Origin: Isochrysis galbana
Taxonomy: Eukaryota; Haptophyta; Isochrysidales; Isochrysidaceae
Length of the DNA: 64,000 bases
Assembly: GCA_018136815.1 (NCBI GenBank)
Contig: CM030943.1
Coordinates: 2,438,555 to 2,502,554 of the forward strand
Direction of reading: 5' to 3'
Positions 21,673-32,402 of the stretch are shown here, one piece after another. How positions within the stretch are numbered: position 1 is the stretch's first letter; each line of letters begins with the position of its first letter. The translations under genes and the position numbers were made by a program. Under the pieces are notes generated by a model that was not told where the DNA came from, made no database searches, and worked only from the letters and a program-made list of their open reading frames with translations.

Positions 21673-21841
21673 TGTTTAACCTGGTTAACCTGAGTTGTTT
21701 TGTAGAGGCTTTTGTTTTCTGAGGGGTGACGTCGTCGTCGTTGAACCGTCATTGGCTTGTCGCGCTAGCTAGCACTCAATGGTTACTGATCTACATTGTT
21801 CTACTCACAGCCACTGGGCCCAAAAGGAGTTGGGCTAAACA
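21673..21841 (+). repeat. Copia 3' LTR
   Basis: 169 bp, matching the 5' LTR apart from two deletions. It is followed directly by the 5-bp duplication and the 8-bp tandem array. Confidence 0.93.
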
Positions 21842-22482
21842 CTCTCTTCCTCTCTTCCTCTCTTCCTCTCTTCCTCTCTTCCTCTCTTCCTCTCTTCCTC
21901 TCTTCCTCTCTTCCTCTCTTCCTCTCTTCCTCTCTTCCTCTCTTCCTCTCTTCCTCTCTTCCTCTCTTCCTCTCTTCCTCTCTTCCTCTCTTCCTCTCTT
22001 CCTCTCTTCCTCTCTTCCTCTCTTCCTCTCTTCCTCTCTTCCTCTCTTCCTCTCTTCCTCTCTTCCTCTCTTCCTCTCTTCCTCTCTTCCTCTCTTCCTC
22101 TCTTCCTCTCTTCCTCTCTTCCTCTCTTCCTCTCTTCCTCTCTTCCTCTCTTCCTCTCTTCCTCTCTTCCTCTCTTCCTCTCTTCCTCTCTTCCTCTCTT
22201 CCTCTCTTCCTCTCTTCCTCTCTTCCTCTCTTCCTCTCTTCCTCTCTTCCTCTCTTCCTCTCTTCCTCTCTTCCTCTCTTCCTCTCTTCCTCTCTTCCTC
22301 TCTTCCTCTCTTCCTCTCTTCCTCTCTTCCTCTCTTCCTCTCTTCCTCTCTTCCTCTCTTCCTCTCTTCCTCTCTTCCTCTCTTCCTCTCTTCCTCTCTT
22401 CCTCTCTTCCTCTCTTCCTCTCTTCCTCTCTTCCTCTCTTCCTCTCTTCCTCTCTTCCTCTCTTCCTCTCTTCCTCTCTTCT
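21842..22482 (+). repeat. 8-bp tandem array (CTCTTCCT)n, about 80 copies
   Basis: Nearly perfect head-to-tail repeats of an 8-base unit over about 640 bp, grading into CT-rich sequence to about 22720. Because 8 is not a multiple of 3, every frame is open and encodes an eight-residue periodic peptide; these frames are not genes. The Copia element sits at the array's left edge and its target duplication matches the array's sequence. Confidence 0.97.
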
Positions 22483-22874
22483 CTCTCCCTCTCCCTCTCC
22501 CTCTCCCTCTCCTTCTCTCTCTCTCTCTCCCTCTCTCTCTCTCCTTCCCCCGCCCCACCCCTCCTCCCCTTGCCCAAAGACCTTCTTCCTCGTCCTCGTT
22601 ATACCTCTCTCTCTCTCTCTCTCTCCTCGCTCTCCCCTCTTCCTCATTCCCTCCCCCTCATACTTTTTTACTCTCTTTTCTTCTCTCTCTTTCTTCATTC
22701 TTCTCTCTCTTCCCCTCATCTCTGGTGAAACCACCCTTCCTCCCCCTCGCCAGCTCTCCAGAGACCACTCGGACGAATTCCCTCTCTTTCGCCCCCGCTC
22801 TCCTCTCTCCCGTCCTCCTCTCCTCTTTTCTATCTTCCCCTACTCTCCCTTCCCCCCTACGTTCGGGCAGCCCA

Positions 22875-24557
22875 ATGGCAGTCTCCACGGCGGAGCTGCT
22901 GCGCGCATTCGGCCGCTGGTCCTTGGCGGACACCATCGAGCCAGAGGACCTCCTCTCCATCCTCCTCCGCCAGGGGAAGGCCCTGAAGCCTCTCCCCCAC
23001 GCGAGAGCAGAATCTCTCGTCAGGAAGCAGAGGAAACTGCCCTCAGGCGCCATCCCGTGCTCTGCGCTAGCCAGGGCATTCGGGCAGCCGCACCTCCCAC
23101 CGTGCCGCAGCCTGCTGGTTGATCAGGAGGCGTCTGGGAGGTGGGAGGCGCTCGGGGGGGCTCAGTTGGAGCCGGCGTTCCAGTCTGGCGCGATCGCTCT
23201 TCTCGATGCCCACTGGCTTATTGGGCTTATCGAGCGAGGCGAAATACTGCTCCCGCGGCAGGCGCTCCCAGACGACGCGTTTGTCACCCTCGCAGAGCTA
23301 CGCAACTCCACACGCCGTCGCAAGGGAGACATGGCATGTCTGCCTATCGTCGCCATCTCGCAAAGCTGGGCGCAAAATGACCACCCTGACCCGCACGGCA
23401 GGATGATTCGCGTGGTTGTGCGCGCGCTGAGGCTGCTCACAGCGCAGCGGGGCCGTCATGGCATCTTTCTCGACTTCTGCTCGCTCCACCAGTACTGCCG
23501 CGGTGCCGATGGCGAGCCCAGGAAAGCCAATGTTTGGCCGCGTGACGACTTGCTCGGAAGCCTCTCTCCGCGCTGGCCACGCCCTCAAGAGGACAGCCAC
23601 CAGGACAGAGTGATCGGCATGTATGAATCTGAGGAGCGATTGCTGAGGCAGGCCGTGGGTCACCTAGGGCTGTTGTTCTCACATCCGGCGACGCATGTCT
23701 TTATGCTGCCATCGACGAGGCGGCCGAGGCTTTCTGGCTACGATGATGATATCACGGATGAGGAGAGCGATGGGGAGGTGAGCGAATGCTCCCTCACCGA
23801 GGCTAGCTCTGCATTGCCGGAGGCGGCGTTCGTCATCTTTCAGGAGAGCGTCAGCACGCTTGCCAAAGGCCCACCCAAGACGGTCGATTTGACACGATGG
23901 GGTAGAGATCACTCGGTACAACGTTGGTCGGATGTGCGCCAAAAGTGCGCTTTGCGGCGCCGGGCGCCTCTCTTGCCGGCGGCATTTGAGGAGCGGCTCA
24001 GAGACGCCTCGGGCGCCTGCCCTGAGGAAGCTCGGCTCCTTGGTCGCGTCTACCGCGAAATCTTTCGCACGACGTTCTCCAACATCATTGAGATGAGCTA
24101 TTGGCAAGAGGGTTGGGGAGATGCAGAGGGGGTCGTAGTCGGCAAACTTCTTGGTGCGGGATGTGCGCCCGTTCTCGAGTGTCTACGTCTCTCCGAGAAC
24201 CAGATCAGCGACGCAGGCGCGTGTGCACAAGCGGCTGGACTCGCCGGAACGCCCAAGTTGCGCAAGCTCAACCTCTTCAGCAACCGCATCGGGGATAAGG
24301 GGGCACATGCCCTCGCTACTGCCTTGACAGGGTTGCCCGAGTTATCCATGTTGCACCTTGGCTGCAATGCCATTTCTGACAAGGGCGCACGGTCGCTGGC
24401 CAACCCCGTCAAGCAGCTGAATGCGTTGACCACACTCTTACTCTTTGACAACTCTGTCGGCACTGAGGCGGAGGATGCCGTGCGGCGGGCATGGGGGGAG
24501 CGCGTGTGGGGGGAGCGCGTGGGCAACTTGATACTCTCGACCAAAACCGAGGTGTAG
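22875..24557 (+). CDS. LRR protein with HET-like/uncharacterised N-terminal module
   Basis: Single exon, 560 residues, starting at the first Met after the pyrimidine-rich leader. The N-terminal 150 residues are unrecognised. Residues about 156-205 contain LPIVAISQSWAQNDHPDPHG and GIFLDFCSLHQ. This pattern (W..., HPDPxG, then a hydrophobic run ending DxCSLxQ) recurs, to my knowledge, in algal proteins and resembles the WxDxxCIxQ core of HET domains. An acidic linker (DDDITDEESDGEVSE) follows. Residues about 430-545 form RNase-inhibitor-type leucine-rich repeats (LRLSENQISDAGA, LNLFSNRIGDKGAHALA, LHLGCNAISDKGARSLA). The location is probably cytosolic, as no signal peptide or membrane segment is seen. 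Function unknown; an NLR-like sensing role is only a hypothesis. Confidence 0.85.
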   Translation: MAVSTAELLRAFGRWSLADTIEPEDLLSILLRQGKALKPLPHARAESLVRKQRKLPSGAIPCSALARAFGQPHLPPCRSLLVDQEASGRWEALGGAQLEPAFQSGAIALLDAHWLIGLIERGEILLPRQALPDDAFVTLAELRNSTRRRKGDMACLPIVAISQSWAQNDHPDPHGRMIRVVVRALRLLTAQRGRHGIFLDFCSLHQYCRGADGEPRKANVWPRDDLLGSLSPRWPRPQEDSHQDRVIGMYESEERLLRQAVGHLGLLFSHPATHVFMLPSTRRPRLSGYDDDITDEESDGEVSECSLTEASSALPEAAFVIFQESVSTLAKGPPKTVDLTRWGRDHSVQRWSDVRQKCALRRRAPLLPAAFEERLRDASGACPEEARLLGRVYREIFRTTFSNIIEMSYWQEGWGDAEGVVVGKLLGAGCAPVLECLRLSENQISDAGACAQAAGLAGTPKLRKLNLFSNRIGDKGAHALATALTGLPELSMLHLGCNAISDKGARSLANPVKQLNALTTLLLFDNSVGTEAEDAVRRAWGERVWGERVGNLILSTKTEV

Positions 24558-26040
24558 CAACTATTGTAAGAAAAATCTTCACAAAATTTCCGCTACTTGC
24601 GCGGCGCGATGCGGATGTGCCGGTGGTACTCCCTATTGCACCCACCCTTGCCAAGCCCTTGCCATCCTTCAGCTCCTTTCGTCCTTTCCCCTCCCCCGGG
24701 CCCTCCTCAAGGCGAAAGCGCCGGAACTAAGTTAATACTTGGTTGACCCATGGCCCATGGCGGGGCACGAGCCCCCCCTCTCTCCACTCCTCCCCCCGCC
24801 CCCGCCATGGGGGAGGAACCACCCACTCTCCTGGCACGCCAGATGGCGCTTGCCAGGAGCACACTACCATGCTGACCCATTCCTCCTCTCCCCACAGGCA
24901 CGCCTGATTCGCCCGCCCTGACCTGTCGTGAACAGCCCATCCCTCTGACAAGCCCCTTCTCCACCTGGGCCCCCCTGATTAGGAGCCCCCAGCCAACTCC
25001 AGCCGCGACCTGCAGGGGCGCGAGAGAGCTAGGGAGGAAGAGGCAGGAGGGGCCAGGGCCAGGGCCATGCCCCAGCCTCACCTGCCCCCTAAGCTGTGCT
25101 CCCAGCAGGCCCCTGCTGGCCATCTGGGGACCTGAAGGGTTGGGCCTGACCAATTATTGCCAAACTTGTTTGCAAGTTTGGGTCGGTTTTGGGGCCTACT
25201 GCAAGATCCGCAAGTCCGTGCAAGTTTGGGCGGGAGCGGGAGGCGGGACGCAAAAACAAAACCCGGCCCTAGCGCGCCCCGTGGGCCTTGGGCGGGAGGG
25301 GGGGGGGGAGGGGGGAGGGGGGGAGGCACAGTTATACTCGTTTGTACATGTACCCGTTTATTATAGTTACAACTCATGTCATTATCGTAACGCCACTGTA
25401 TACGTGCGTGCGCCTTGGGAAGAGAGACAGGGCCGCGGCGCGCGCGCACGAATGAGCTGTGGTGATGTGTCACAAGAGAGGTGAGGGGGCAGAACAAGAC
25501 GGGGGGTTCTGTACCCTGGTGACCAAGACGGACACTGCTGTTGGAAGAGAACGACGCGAGGCGAGGGAGGCGGGTGGCAAGAGCAGAGGGGCGGAGAGCG
25601 CACAGTGGAGAGAGAGGAAGCGCGGCGGCGAGAGGGGAAGCGGCGCGGCGAGGCCGAAGGGAGGGAGAAGAAGGTGGCGTCAATGAGCGGCGGGCGAGGG
25701 GGGCCGTGCGGGTGGGGCGGCAGTGTCGAAATGCGCGGGGTGTCAGAATGCGCGGGAGAAGTGGCGAGCGCGGAGGGAGAGGGGGCAGTTCTGAAAGCGC
25801 GCACCAGGCTCTTGACAAAAAAAAAACGATCGCTTTCAAAGGAATTCGATCAATTTTCTTTGGAGGGGAAAACCAACATGGGATATCAGGAGATATCGTG
25901 ATTTCAACGATATATCCACCCTGCCCCAAATCGAGTGAATGGAGTCAGACCACGTGTGTGTTTCAACATGTGAAGGGTCAAGTTGACTCAAGTAACCTCC
26001 AGGTGACAATGAAAGGTGTCAGCAGGGATGGGGATAATTG
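24558..26040. other. Repeat-rich intergenic
   Basis: Contains a family-T repeat copy (24725-24925), CAAGTTTGGG-type sequence (25150-25235), a G-rich tract (25290-25330), and a GC-rich stretch with antiparallel open frames (25400-25800). No gene is supported. Confidence 0.45.
24725..24925 (+). repeat. Family-T element fragment
   Basis: Starts AACTAAGTTAATACTTGGTT, then has CCATGG, GGGGCACGAGC, TCTCTCCACTCCTCC, CATGGGGGAGGAACCA and CTCTCCTGGCACGC. The same blocks, in the same order, are in the complete inverted-repeat element at 32403-32994. The opposite end was not found here. Confidence 0.7.
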
Positions 26041-26780
26041 AACGCTTTTGGTCTTCTCGCCCCTTTCGGTTTACGCACGTAGATTCCCTCCTTAATTTCT
26101 ACCTACGCGTTCGCGGTAACCGCCGTTCGCCGTCGGCTCTTCCGTCGCATCGTCGCTCTCTTGTCGGCTTTCTCTTCCTTGTTTCCTTCCTTCTGTGTCT
26201 TCCCCGCCCAAGTGGGGAAAGATACGTTAGTGTGGAGGAATGTTGGGTGAGAGTCGGGTGTGTGCGTGTCTCGGATTGTTGTCGGACTAGTCGGATTGGT
26301 ATTTTGTCGGCCTCTGTCGCCCCCGTCCCTCGCCCCAGTCGCTCCTCGCTCCCTCGTTCTCGCTCTCGCTCTCGCTCCGTCGTAACAAGCAATCTTACAA
26401 CACCAACCAAATCCACTCACTCACCCACTCACACTCGCTGTCCGCTATGTCCGCTCCGTCCTCGCGCTCGCCCTCGCCACTGCCCGCCATCCATCTTCCA
26501 ACCATGGAAGATGGTCAGCCCGTCCAACCCGCCAATGCCCAAAAGGCCGTGCCTTCCGCCGCCTACGTTCCGCCCCATCCGGTTCCTCCTGTTCCATCCG
26601 TAACCTCCAGTCCGTCAGCAGCCTGCCCGTGGTCGCCCATCATCGCCAGCGCCGCAAGGACGGCAGCATGGCCGCGGCTCGGCATGGAGCGCGCTGGAGC
26701 GGCGGGCGGAGCGATCGAGGGCGCTGAATCTCACGATAAGGGCTTCGTCAGCCCGCATCCAGATATCCTTAAATTTTAAG
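26041..26780 (+). repeat. Leader-plus-short-frame unit
   Basis: A T/C-rich leader with CTCGCT repeats runs into an ATG at 26447 opening a Ser/Pro-rich frame (MSAPSSRSPSPLPAIH) of 110 codons. The layout matches the units at 39838 and 46850. It could be the 5' end of a retroelement with a Gag-like start; no pol motifs follow. Confidence 0.3.
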
Positions 26781-26914
26781 GAAAAACTTTAGTCTTGCAA
26801 AGGGGGTGAAGGTATCCTTCATTGTTTGCCTCAAGATTTGCGTTTTCCCCCTTCACTGACACTGCCAACTATGAAGACTCCGTGAACTCCTGGGAGGTAG
26901 GAGGCCCCGCGGCG

Positions 26915-27165
26915 GCGGCGGCGGAGAGGGAGAGAGAGAGGGAGAGAGGGAGAGAGGGAGGGAGGGAGGGAGTGAGAGAGGGAGGAAGGGAGAGAGAGCA
27001 AGCGAGCGAGCGAGCGAGAGAGAGAGGGAGAGAGGGAGGGAGGGAGAGAGGGAGAGGGACAGAGAGAGAGGGAGACAGAGGAGGGAGAGGGAGGGAGGGA
27101 CAGGACGAGCAGGAAGGGGGACGGGGGCGGGAGGGGGGAGGGGGGGAGGGAAGCGGTCTCGTGAT
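26915..27165 (+). repeat. (GA)n-rich tract upstream of the Myb gene
   Basis: GAGAGG-type repeats end about 40 bases before the Myb-gene start codon. Open frames through it on either strand are artefacts. Confidence 0.85.
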
Positions 27166-27207
27166 AGAGATTGATAGATCGATAGATAAAGACACACGAG
27201 AGGCACG

Positions 27208-30200
27208 ATGGAAGCTTTTGGTGAGGAGCGGCTGCTGCTGCGGGGAGACGATGCGCAGGGCGAGCTTCCGACGGCGGCGCTTGGGCTGGCGCGGGTGCCG
27301 GCTCCTCGTGCGGTGGAGGAGGAGGGCGAGGAGGAGGAGGGCGAGGACGGTGACGAGGAGATGGACGAGATCGATGCGGAGTGCTCGCTGCTGCAGAGAG
27401 AAGTGCAGGGGGCGCTGCCGCCGGCACTGGCAGCACGGCGCATCTCATTGGAGCGGGAGCCATCGGTGGCTTGGCTTTCCTTGACGGAGCGACCGCTGCT
27501 GCGGAGAGACGAGGTGCAGGACGAGCTGCCGGCGGCGGCGGTGGCGCCGGCACGGGTACTGTCTGATGAGGTCGAGGAGGAGGTCGAGGAGGAGGGCGAT
27601 GACGGTGACGAGGAGATGGAAGGGATCGACGCGGATCGTAGGCTCCTGCGGAGCGCAGCGTCTGAAGCGCTTCCGACAATGTCTGGGGCTCGGCCTGCGG
27701 CGCTGTCTCCGTTGGCCGCCTCGCGCCAGGTGGCACACTGTCTTGAACTCAACCGGCAGCTTCAAGCCCTATTGCGTGAGCAATTACTGCGCATCGACGA
27801 GGCGCTCTTCTGCAACTCAGCAGCCAGCTGCGAGCATCCCACCACAGCTCGGCTACTACGACCACCACAAGTGGCCGCCGTCGAGCCGGCCACCTGCCGC
27901 CGGCTGGGCGAGCCCGCCTTTGGCGTTGGCGAGATAGCACCGCCGCCGAGCGCCGACGCGCTCGCCGCTGAGGCATTGAGGCGCGCGGTACCGCTTGCTG
28001 CTGACTTGCCGTTCCGCCCGCACAAGTGGCCTCTGACCGACCGGATACGGCTTCGCCAAGCAGTCGTCAGCACTGTCATTGCGCGCCACCACGAGGCGCT
28101 CCGTCGCGTCACGCTCGACCCGCAACTCAGCGCGACGCACCGGCAAGAGGCGGAAGACGCCATCAACCGGCTGCCTACGAGCGGAAAAGTGGACGATGCC
28201 ACCCTCGTCGAGCTATTAAAGACGCTCTCGGGGGCAAGCGATAGCGCGCAGCCCGCGACGAGCGACGTGCCCATCGATTGGACCGAGGTGGCACACACAT
28301 GGCTGCCTCGTCGCTCGCCAGTCGAATGCCAGGCCCGGTGGACACAGGTGTGTGCACAGACGGCGGCGCGCCCCTGCGCCCTCGCCCTGGCAAGACCGCG
28401 CTCCACCTCCGTCACAGGTGGACGACCCTCGCGTCCGCCACTTCCCATCCAAGATTGGCATCAGCGAGAAGGTGCCCCGGGTGCCCTTCACCAAGGAGGA
28501 GGCCACATGCTTTGCCGAGCTGGTCAAGGTGCGCGTGGGCGCAGGCACGCCCGCCGGCCCGCCGCCTCAGTCCTCAACATCTCAAACCCACCGCCTCACC
28601 TTCGCAGAACCCTGGTGTGCACGACTGGGGCGTCGTGTCGCGTGAGCTTGCAATCAAGGGCTTCCATCATCGGCAACCGATGGCGTGTTTCCGCTACTAC
28701 AAGACTATCCACCTGACCAAGCAGCTAGCCAAAACGGTTTGCTCCCCCCCCCCCCCCCCCCCCCCCCGTACCTCTCCCCGCGCGTCGAATCCCACCGCTC
28801 CCCATCCTCACCATGATCGGTTGCAGAGAACCCGTTGGTCGGCCGAGGAGGACAAGTTGCTCGGGCGTGCGGTGAGCGAGTTCGGCTCGTCCAGTTGGAC
28901 GCGCGTGGCGCAGGTGCTTCAAGCCGAAGGCTGCGAGCGCGACGCCGACCAGTGCCTACAACGTTGGAACTTCTCGGTTAACCCTGCCATCCGGAGGGGC
29001 GATTGGTCGCCCGAGGAGGACGAGTTGCTGCGCGCGGCCTATACGCGCCTCAAAGTGGCGGCGGAGCATGCGCCCCAGCTTGGGGTGTCCCGGCCAGTGG
29101 GAGCCAAGTCAGGGCGGCCCGTGGCCTTCTGGGTTAAGGTGAGCCGCGCCGTGCCTGGTCGGACGCAGGCCCAATGCCGCGAGCGATGGACCAACAAGCT
29201 TGACCCGTACGTGCGGCGCGATGCATTCACCCCCGACGAGGACAAACATCTCCTCAAGCTCGCAGAGGAGCATAGGATGGAATGGTCCAAGGTTGCGCGA
29301 GCGCTGAGTACGTTGGGCGATGCGCTTGCCAGCGGTCAACAAGCGACACGCCGCACCGATGCCCAAGTTGCCCTGCGGTACCGGCAGTTAACCAAGCCGG
29401 CGCGCCCGCCAGGGTCCCGGGGGGGCAGGTTGCGGCGCGTGGGACATGGGGCGGCTGGACCTGTTGAGACCGGCCGTGCCGGCTTCTCGTACGTGAGCTC
29501 GCGCGGCGATGGCGAATCGGCCACTGCAAACCTGCCGGCCGCTGACGCCGCTGCTGAGGACGAAAATTTGCCAACCCTCGAGGTTGCCGCCGCGCCGAGG
29601 CGGCTTGGCAGGCGCGGTGGGCGCCACGGTCGCGGCAGTGCGCGTTGTGCCTTCATCGGCCCGCTAGGCACGCCACGAGGCGGCGAGGCCTCGGCACGGC
29701 CGATGACTGAGGTGGGTGCGATCGGGAGCGCCCCTGAGCGCGAGCCTGCCACTCGGCAACCCCAACAGCCACCCAATTTAGAGGGCGGCTGCGGTGTGAG
29801 GGCGCCCACTGCGCATGCCGCCGCCGCCTTGAGTGCCGCCTCAGCGGTTCTCGCCGGGCTGCAGAATTGTGTGGCAAGTCAGGCGGCCGAAAGTACGGCC
29901 GCCATATCCGTGCCCAGGATGCGGCAGTCCGACGCCAGCGACTTAAATGCTGGTTGCATGCCCGCCGCGACCGCAACTAGCGACGTTGTTGCACACAATC
30001 TCGGCTCGGTTACAGAGTCGCCGCCCCGCAGCAAGCGCGCAGCTGCAGCTCGCGCGCACAAAGTCTGGGTGCCCCTAGCGCGAGGCGGCTCCACGCGAGC
30101 GCGGGCCGTAGCGACGGCCGGCGTTCTGGCACCCACGCGGGGGCGGGCCGGGGCGGACCGCAGGATCAGAGCTCAACCGGCCATTGCTTGCGAAGCTGTC

Positions 30201-32105
30201 GACAACGTCGGGCACACTCTGCACTCAGATGCACAACAGCTCTTATCGTATCACCAGAACGGCGACCGCAGTGCCACCCCACTGCATGACCGTGATAACG
30301 GTGCCGCTCCAGGTGTGCTCCGCACTCTCATGTTGGCAGCGTTAGACCCAAGTGGCAACACGCCCTTACTTCTGCCCACCTCCAATGACGAGACGAATGG
30401 TGCGCCATCCGTCTCCGCGACCATGTCGTCCGCCAAGGACCAGAGGTCAAGCGGCTATTCCGTGCTATCATACGACTCAGTGATTCCCGAAGCGCCGCGA
30501 GCAGAGGCTGCGAACGGGCAGATCGCGATGCCGGCCGCTGCTGATATGGCCGGCAACAAGTCGACTGCCGCCACGAAGGTTGTCGGCTGTGCCACGTCGA
30601 CGCCAGGCTCTCCTGCGCGGGCGAGGCCGCAGCAGCGCCACAAGAGCGAGCGCATAGCGGGGCGCATGAACGGTGCAAGTGCCGGCTCCGGTTCAGAGGT
30701 GGTGCCTACGCCCTACCCGGTGGCTACGTCAGCTATTCCAGGTGGCCGCCCACGCTCGTTTTCGGCGCGCTCCGATGACGAACCAGGTGGTGCGTGGCAC
30801 AGCTACATTGTTGGGATCCAAGAAGCGACCCCGTCATCCGGCAAACGCCCTCGGTCAAGTGCTACTCCCCGGCTGTCGTCCACCTCCGTGGTGTCTGTGA
30901 TGCCGCGAGTACCGCGAGCGCAGGTAGCGCGAGGCTCGAGTACAGCGCAAGCCGCAGCACCGACAGCAGAACTTGCGGCTGCGCAACGACGCTCCAGGGT
31001 GGGGGGATCCGTCCCGGAGTGCAGTGACGCACTTCCACGGCCACTTGAGCGCCAAAGGAGTAAGCGCATTGCAGTGCGAATGAGCGATGGTGTTACTAGT
31101 TCCAATGTGGTGCTTACACCCTGCGCATCGGCTACCACCACATGTCCCAGCGGCTGTGCGCGGCCGCTGTCCGCGCGTTCGCATGAGGCCCCTGACAACG
31201 CGCGGAACTGCACTATTGTCGGGATCCTTGAGGCGATGCCTTCTTCCGGCAAGCGTCCGCGGTCAATCACTGCACCTCAGCCTCGGTCCTCCGTGGTGTC
31301 TTTGATGCCGCGTGCGAAGGCCGCACGAGGCAAAGCGCCAGCCGTAGCATCTACTGAGGTGCGGATTTGCTCAACGGAGGGTGACACCGCACCCGAAGCC
31401 ACAGTATCGCAGCTTCATCAGCCGGAGCGCCAAAGGAGCGAGCGCATAGCGATGCGGACGAACGGGTGAACGGTGCCGGCACCTGCTCCAATGCGGCTCC
31501 CACGCCCTTCACGATGGCTACATCCACTTGTACTAGCGTCCGTCTTTGACCGTTATCCCCGTGCTCGGCCGACACGCCTGATGGCGCACAACACTGCTTT
31601 GTTGCCTAAATCAGAGGCCCATTGCCGTAAATCTGTGAGCAGCCGCGGTCATTTGTTTCGCTAACTAACCCCCTCTTCTTCTCTCCCCTCTCAACCCCTA
31701 GAGAGAGAGCTATCTCGTCCACCTTCTTTCCGTCTATGATGCAGTAGAGCTCAAGACTCTGAGGCGGACGACTTAGAGTTAGACTTGCACGCCGTGCAGC
31801 TGGACACGGAGGCCGTGGCCACCGCCATGGAGCACATGGTGCAGTTGCATGTGCGACGTTTCGGCGGCCCTTGCGGGGCGTTAGGCTTCCACGTGGTATA
31901 TGCTGAATTCGAGGATGTGCAACGTACACCGATGGAACCACTCGAATGTGATAGTGATTCCCGCCATCCAGTCACAAGATTCAGGTCATGCACCTGGCAA
32001 GGGCCGCAGAAGGAAGGGGCGTATGCATGTGCTACTCGTGAGAGGTATTGGAGCCGCACAAAAGCCATCGCCGCATTGCTCAACCAGCAACTAAAGTCGT
32101 GCTGA
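27208..32105 (+). CDS. SNAPC4-like multi-Myb protein
   Basis: Proposed exons 27208-28347, 28418-28528, 28608-28736, 28827-31465, 31745-32105 (4380 nt, 1459 residues, in frame throughout). Myb units: a half repeat (WTEVAHTWLPRRSPVECQAR), then VPFTKEEATCFAELVK...DWGVVSREL, RWSAEEDKLLGRAV...QCLQRW, DWSPEEDELLRAAY...QCRERW and AFTPDEDKHLLKLA...VALRY. Four and a half repeats is the hallmark of SNAPC4 (SNAP190), the largest subunit of the complex that binds snRNA gene promoters in the nucleus. The N-terminus has a tandem duplication of about 95 residues rich in Glu/Asp. The C-terminal half is low-complexity with a tandem repeat around ERQRSxRIAxRM. The last exon is inferred from frame and splice signals; without it the protein would stop at 31469. 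Confidence 0.85.
28743..28768 (+). repeat. Poly-C run in Myb-gene intron 3
   Basis: A run of about 23 C just after the donor of the third intron (28737-28826). Confidence 0.9.
30641..31660 (+). repeat. Three-copy coding tandem repeat, third copy decayed
   Basis: Copies begin near 30641, 31050 and 31421, each opening with a CAAAGGAGCGAGCGCAT-like block encoding ERxRSERIAxRM, followed by TSxxVVxTPxxxAT and ARSxxEAPxxARN-like sequence. The third copy is recognisable at DNA level to about 31610 but has an immediate in-frame stop and later stops; it lies in the proposed intron 31466-31744. Confidence 0.7.
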
Positions 32106-32402
32106 CGAATCGAATGTTGTCACACATTTGAGGGGCGACGGAGGGGAGGAGGGTTGCTCGGCAGGAGGCGCGGTTAGAAGATGGGTAGATGGGGGGGAAA
32201 ACTTCTTAATAGCCTCACCACACTCGTGGCTTTGCACAAACTTTCTCGCAGCCACGCCTGCGTCCCTTCCCACTCCCTCCACCCGCCTCACGGCTTGTCC
32301 CTTCGTTCGTGCACTACGTACGGGCCCGGTGAACGGGGCTTTCGGTGGCAGACGGCGTGTCCCGATCCCCGGTGCTCTAGTCCTCTTCTCCCTCCTGCGC
32401 CT
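32106..32402. other. 3' flank of the Myb gene
   Basis: No gene recognised between the Myb-gene stop and the family-T element. Probably 3' UTR and flank. Confidence 0.5.

Larger units (their letters stand above)
19200..21841 (+). mobile_element. Copia LTR retrotransposon, internally deleted
   Basis: LTRs at 19200-19377 (178 bp) and 21673-21841 (169 bp) start TGTTTA and end TAAACA. They are identical apart from a 2-bp and a 7-bp indel. A 5-bp target duplication CTCTC is at 19195-19199 and 21842-21846. A primer-binding site beginning TGGTACCCCC follows the 5' LTR directly, and a polypurine stretch GTGGGGGAG precedes the 3' LTR. Between them are a long gag frame and the end of pol; protease, integrase and most of reverse transcriptase are absent, so the copy is non-autonomous. 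Its base composition is more AT-rich than the surrounding genes. Confidence 0.93.

Noticed and set aside
21796-22734. Very long open frames of SSLPLFLS or REEERKRG repeats on both strands
   Set aside because: Translation of an 8-bp tandem array; open in every frame by arithmetic, not by selection.
26831-27736. Minus-strand Pro/Ser-rich frames of about 300 codons opposite the Myb gene start
   Set aside because: Antisense of the GA-tract and the acidic repeat of the Myb gene; the plus strand has the spliced, family-supported model.
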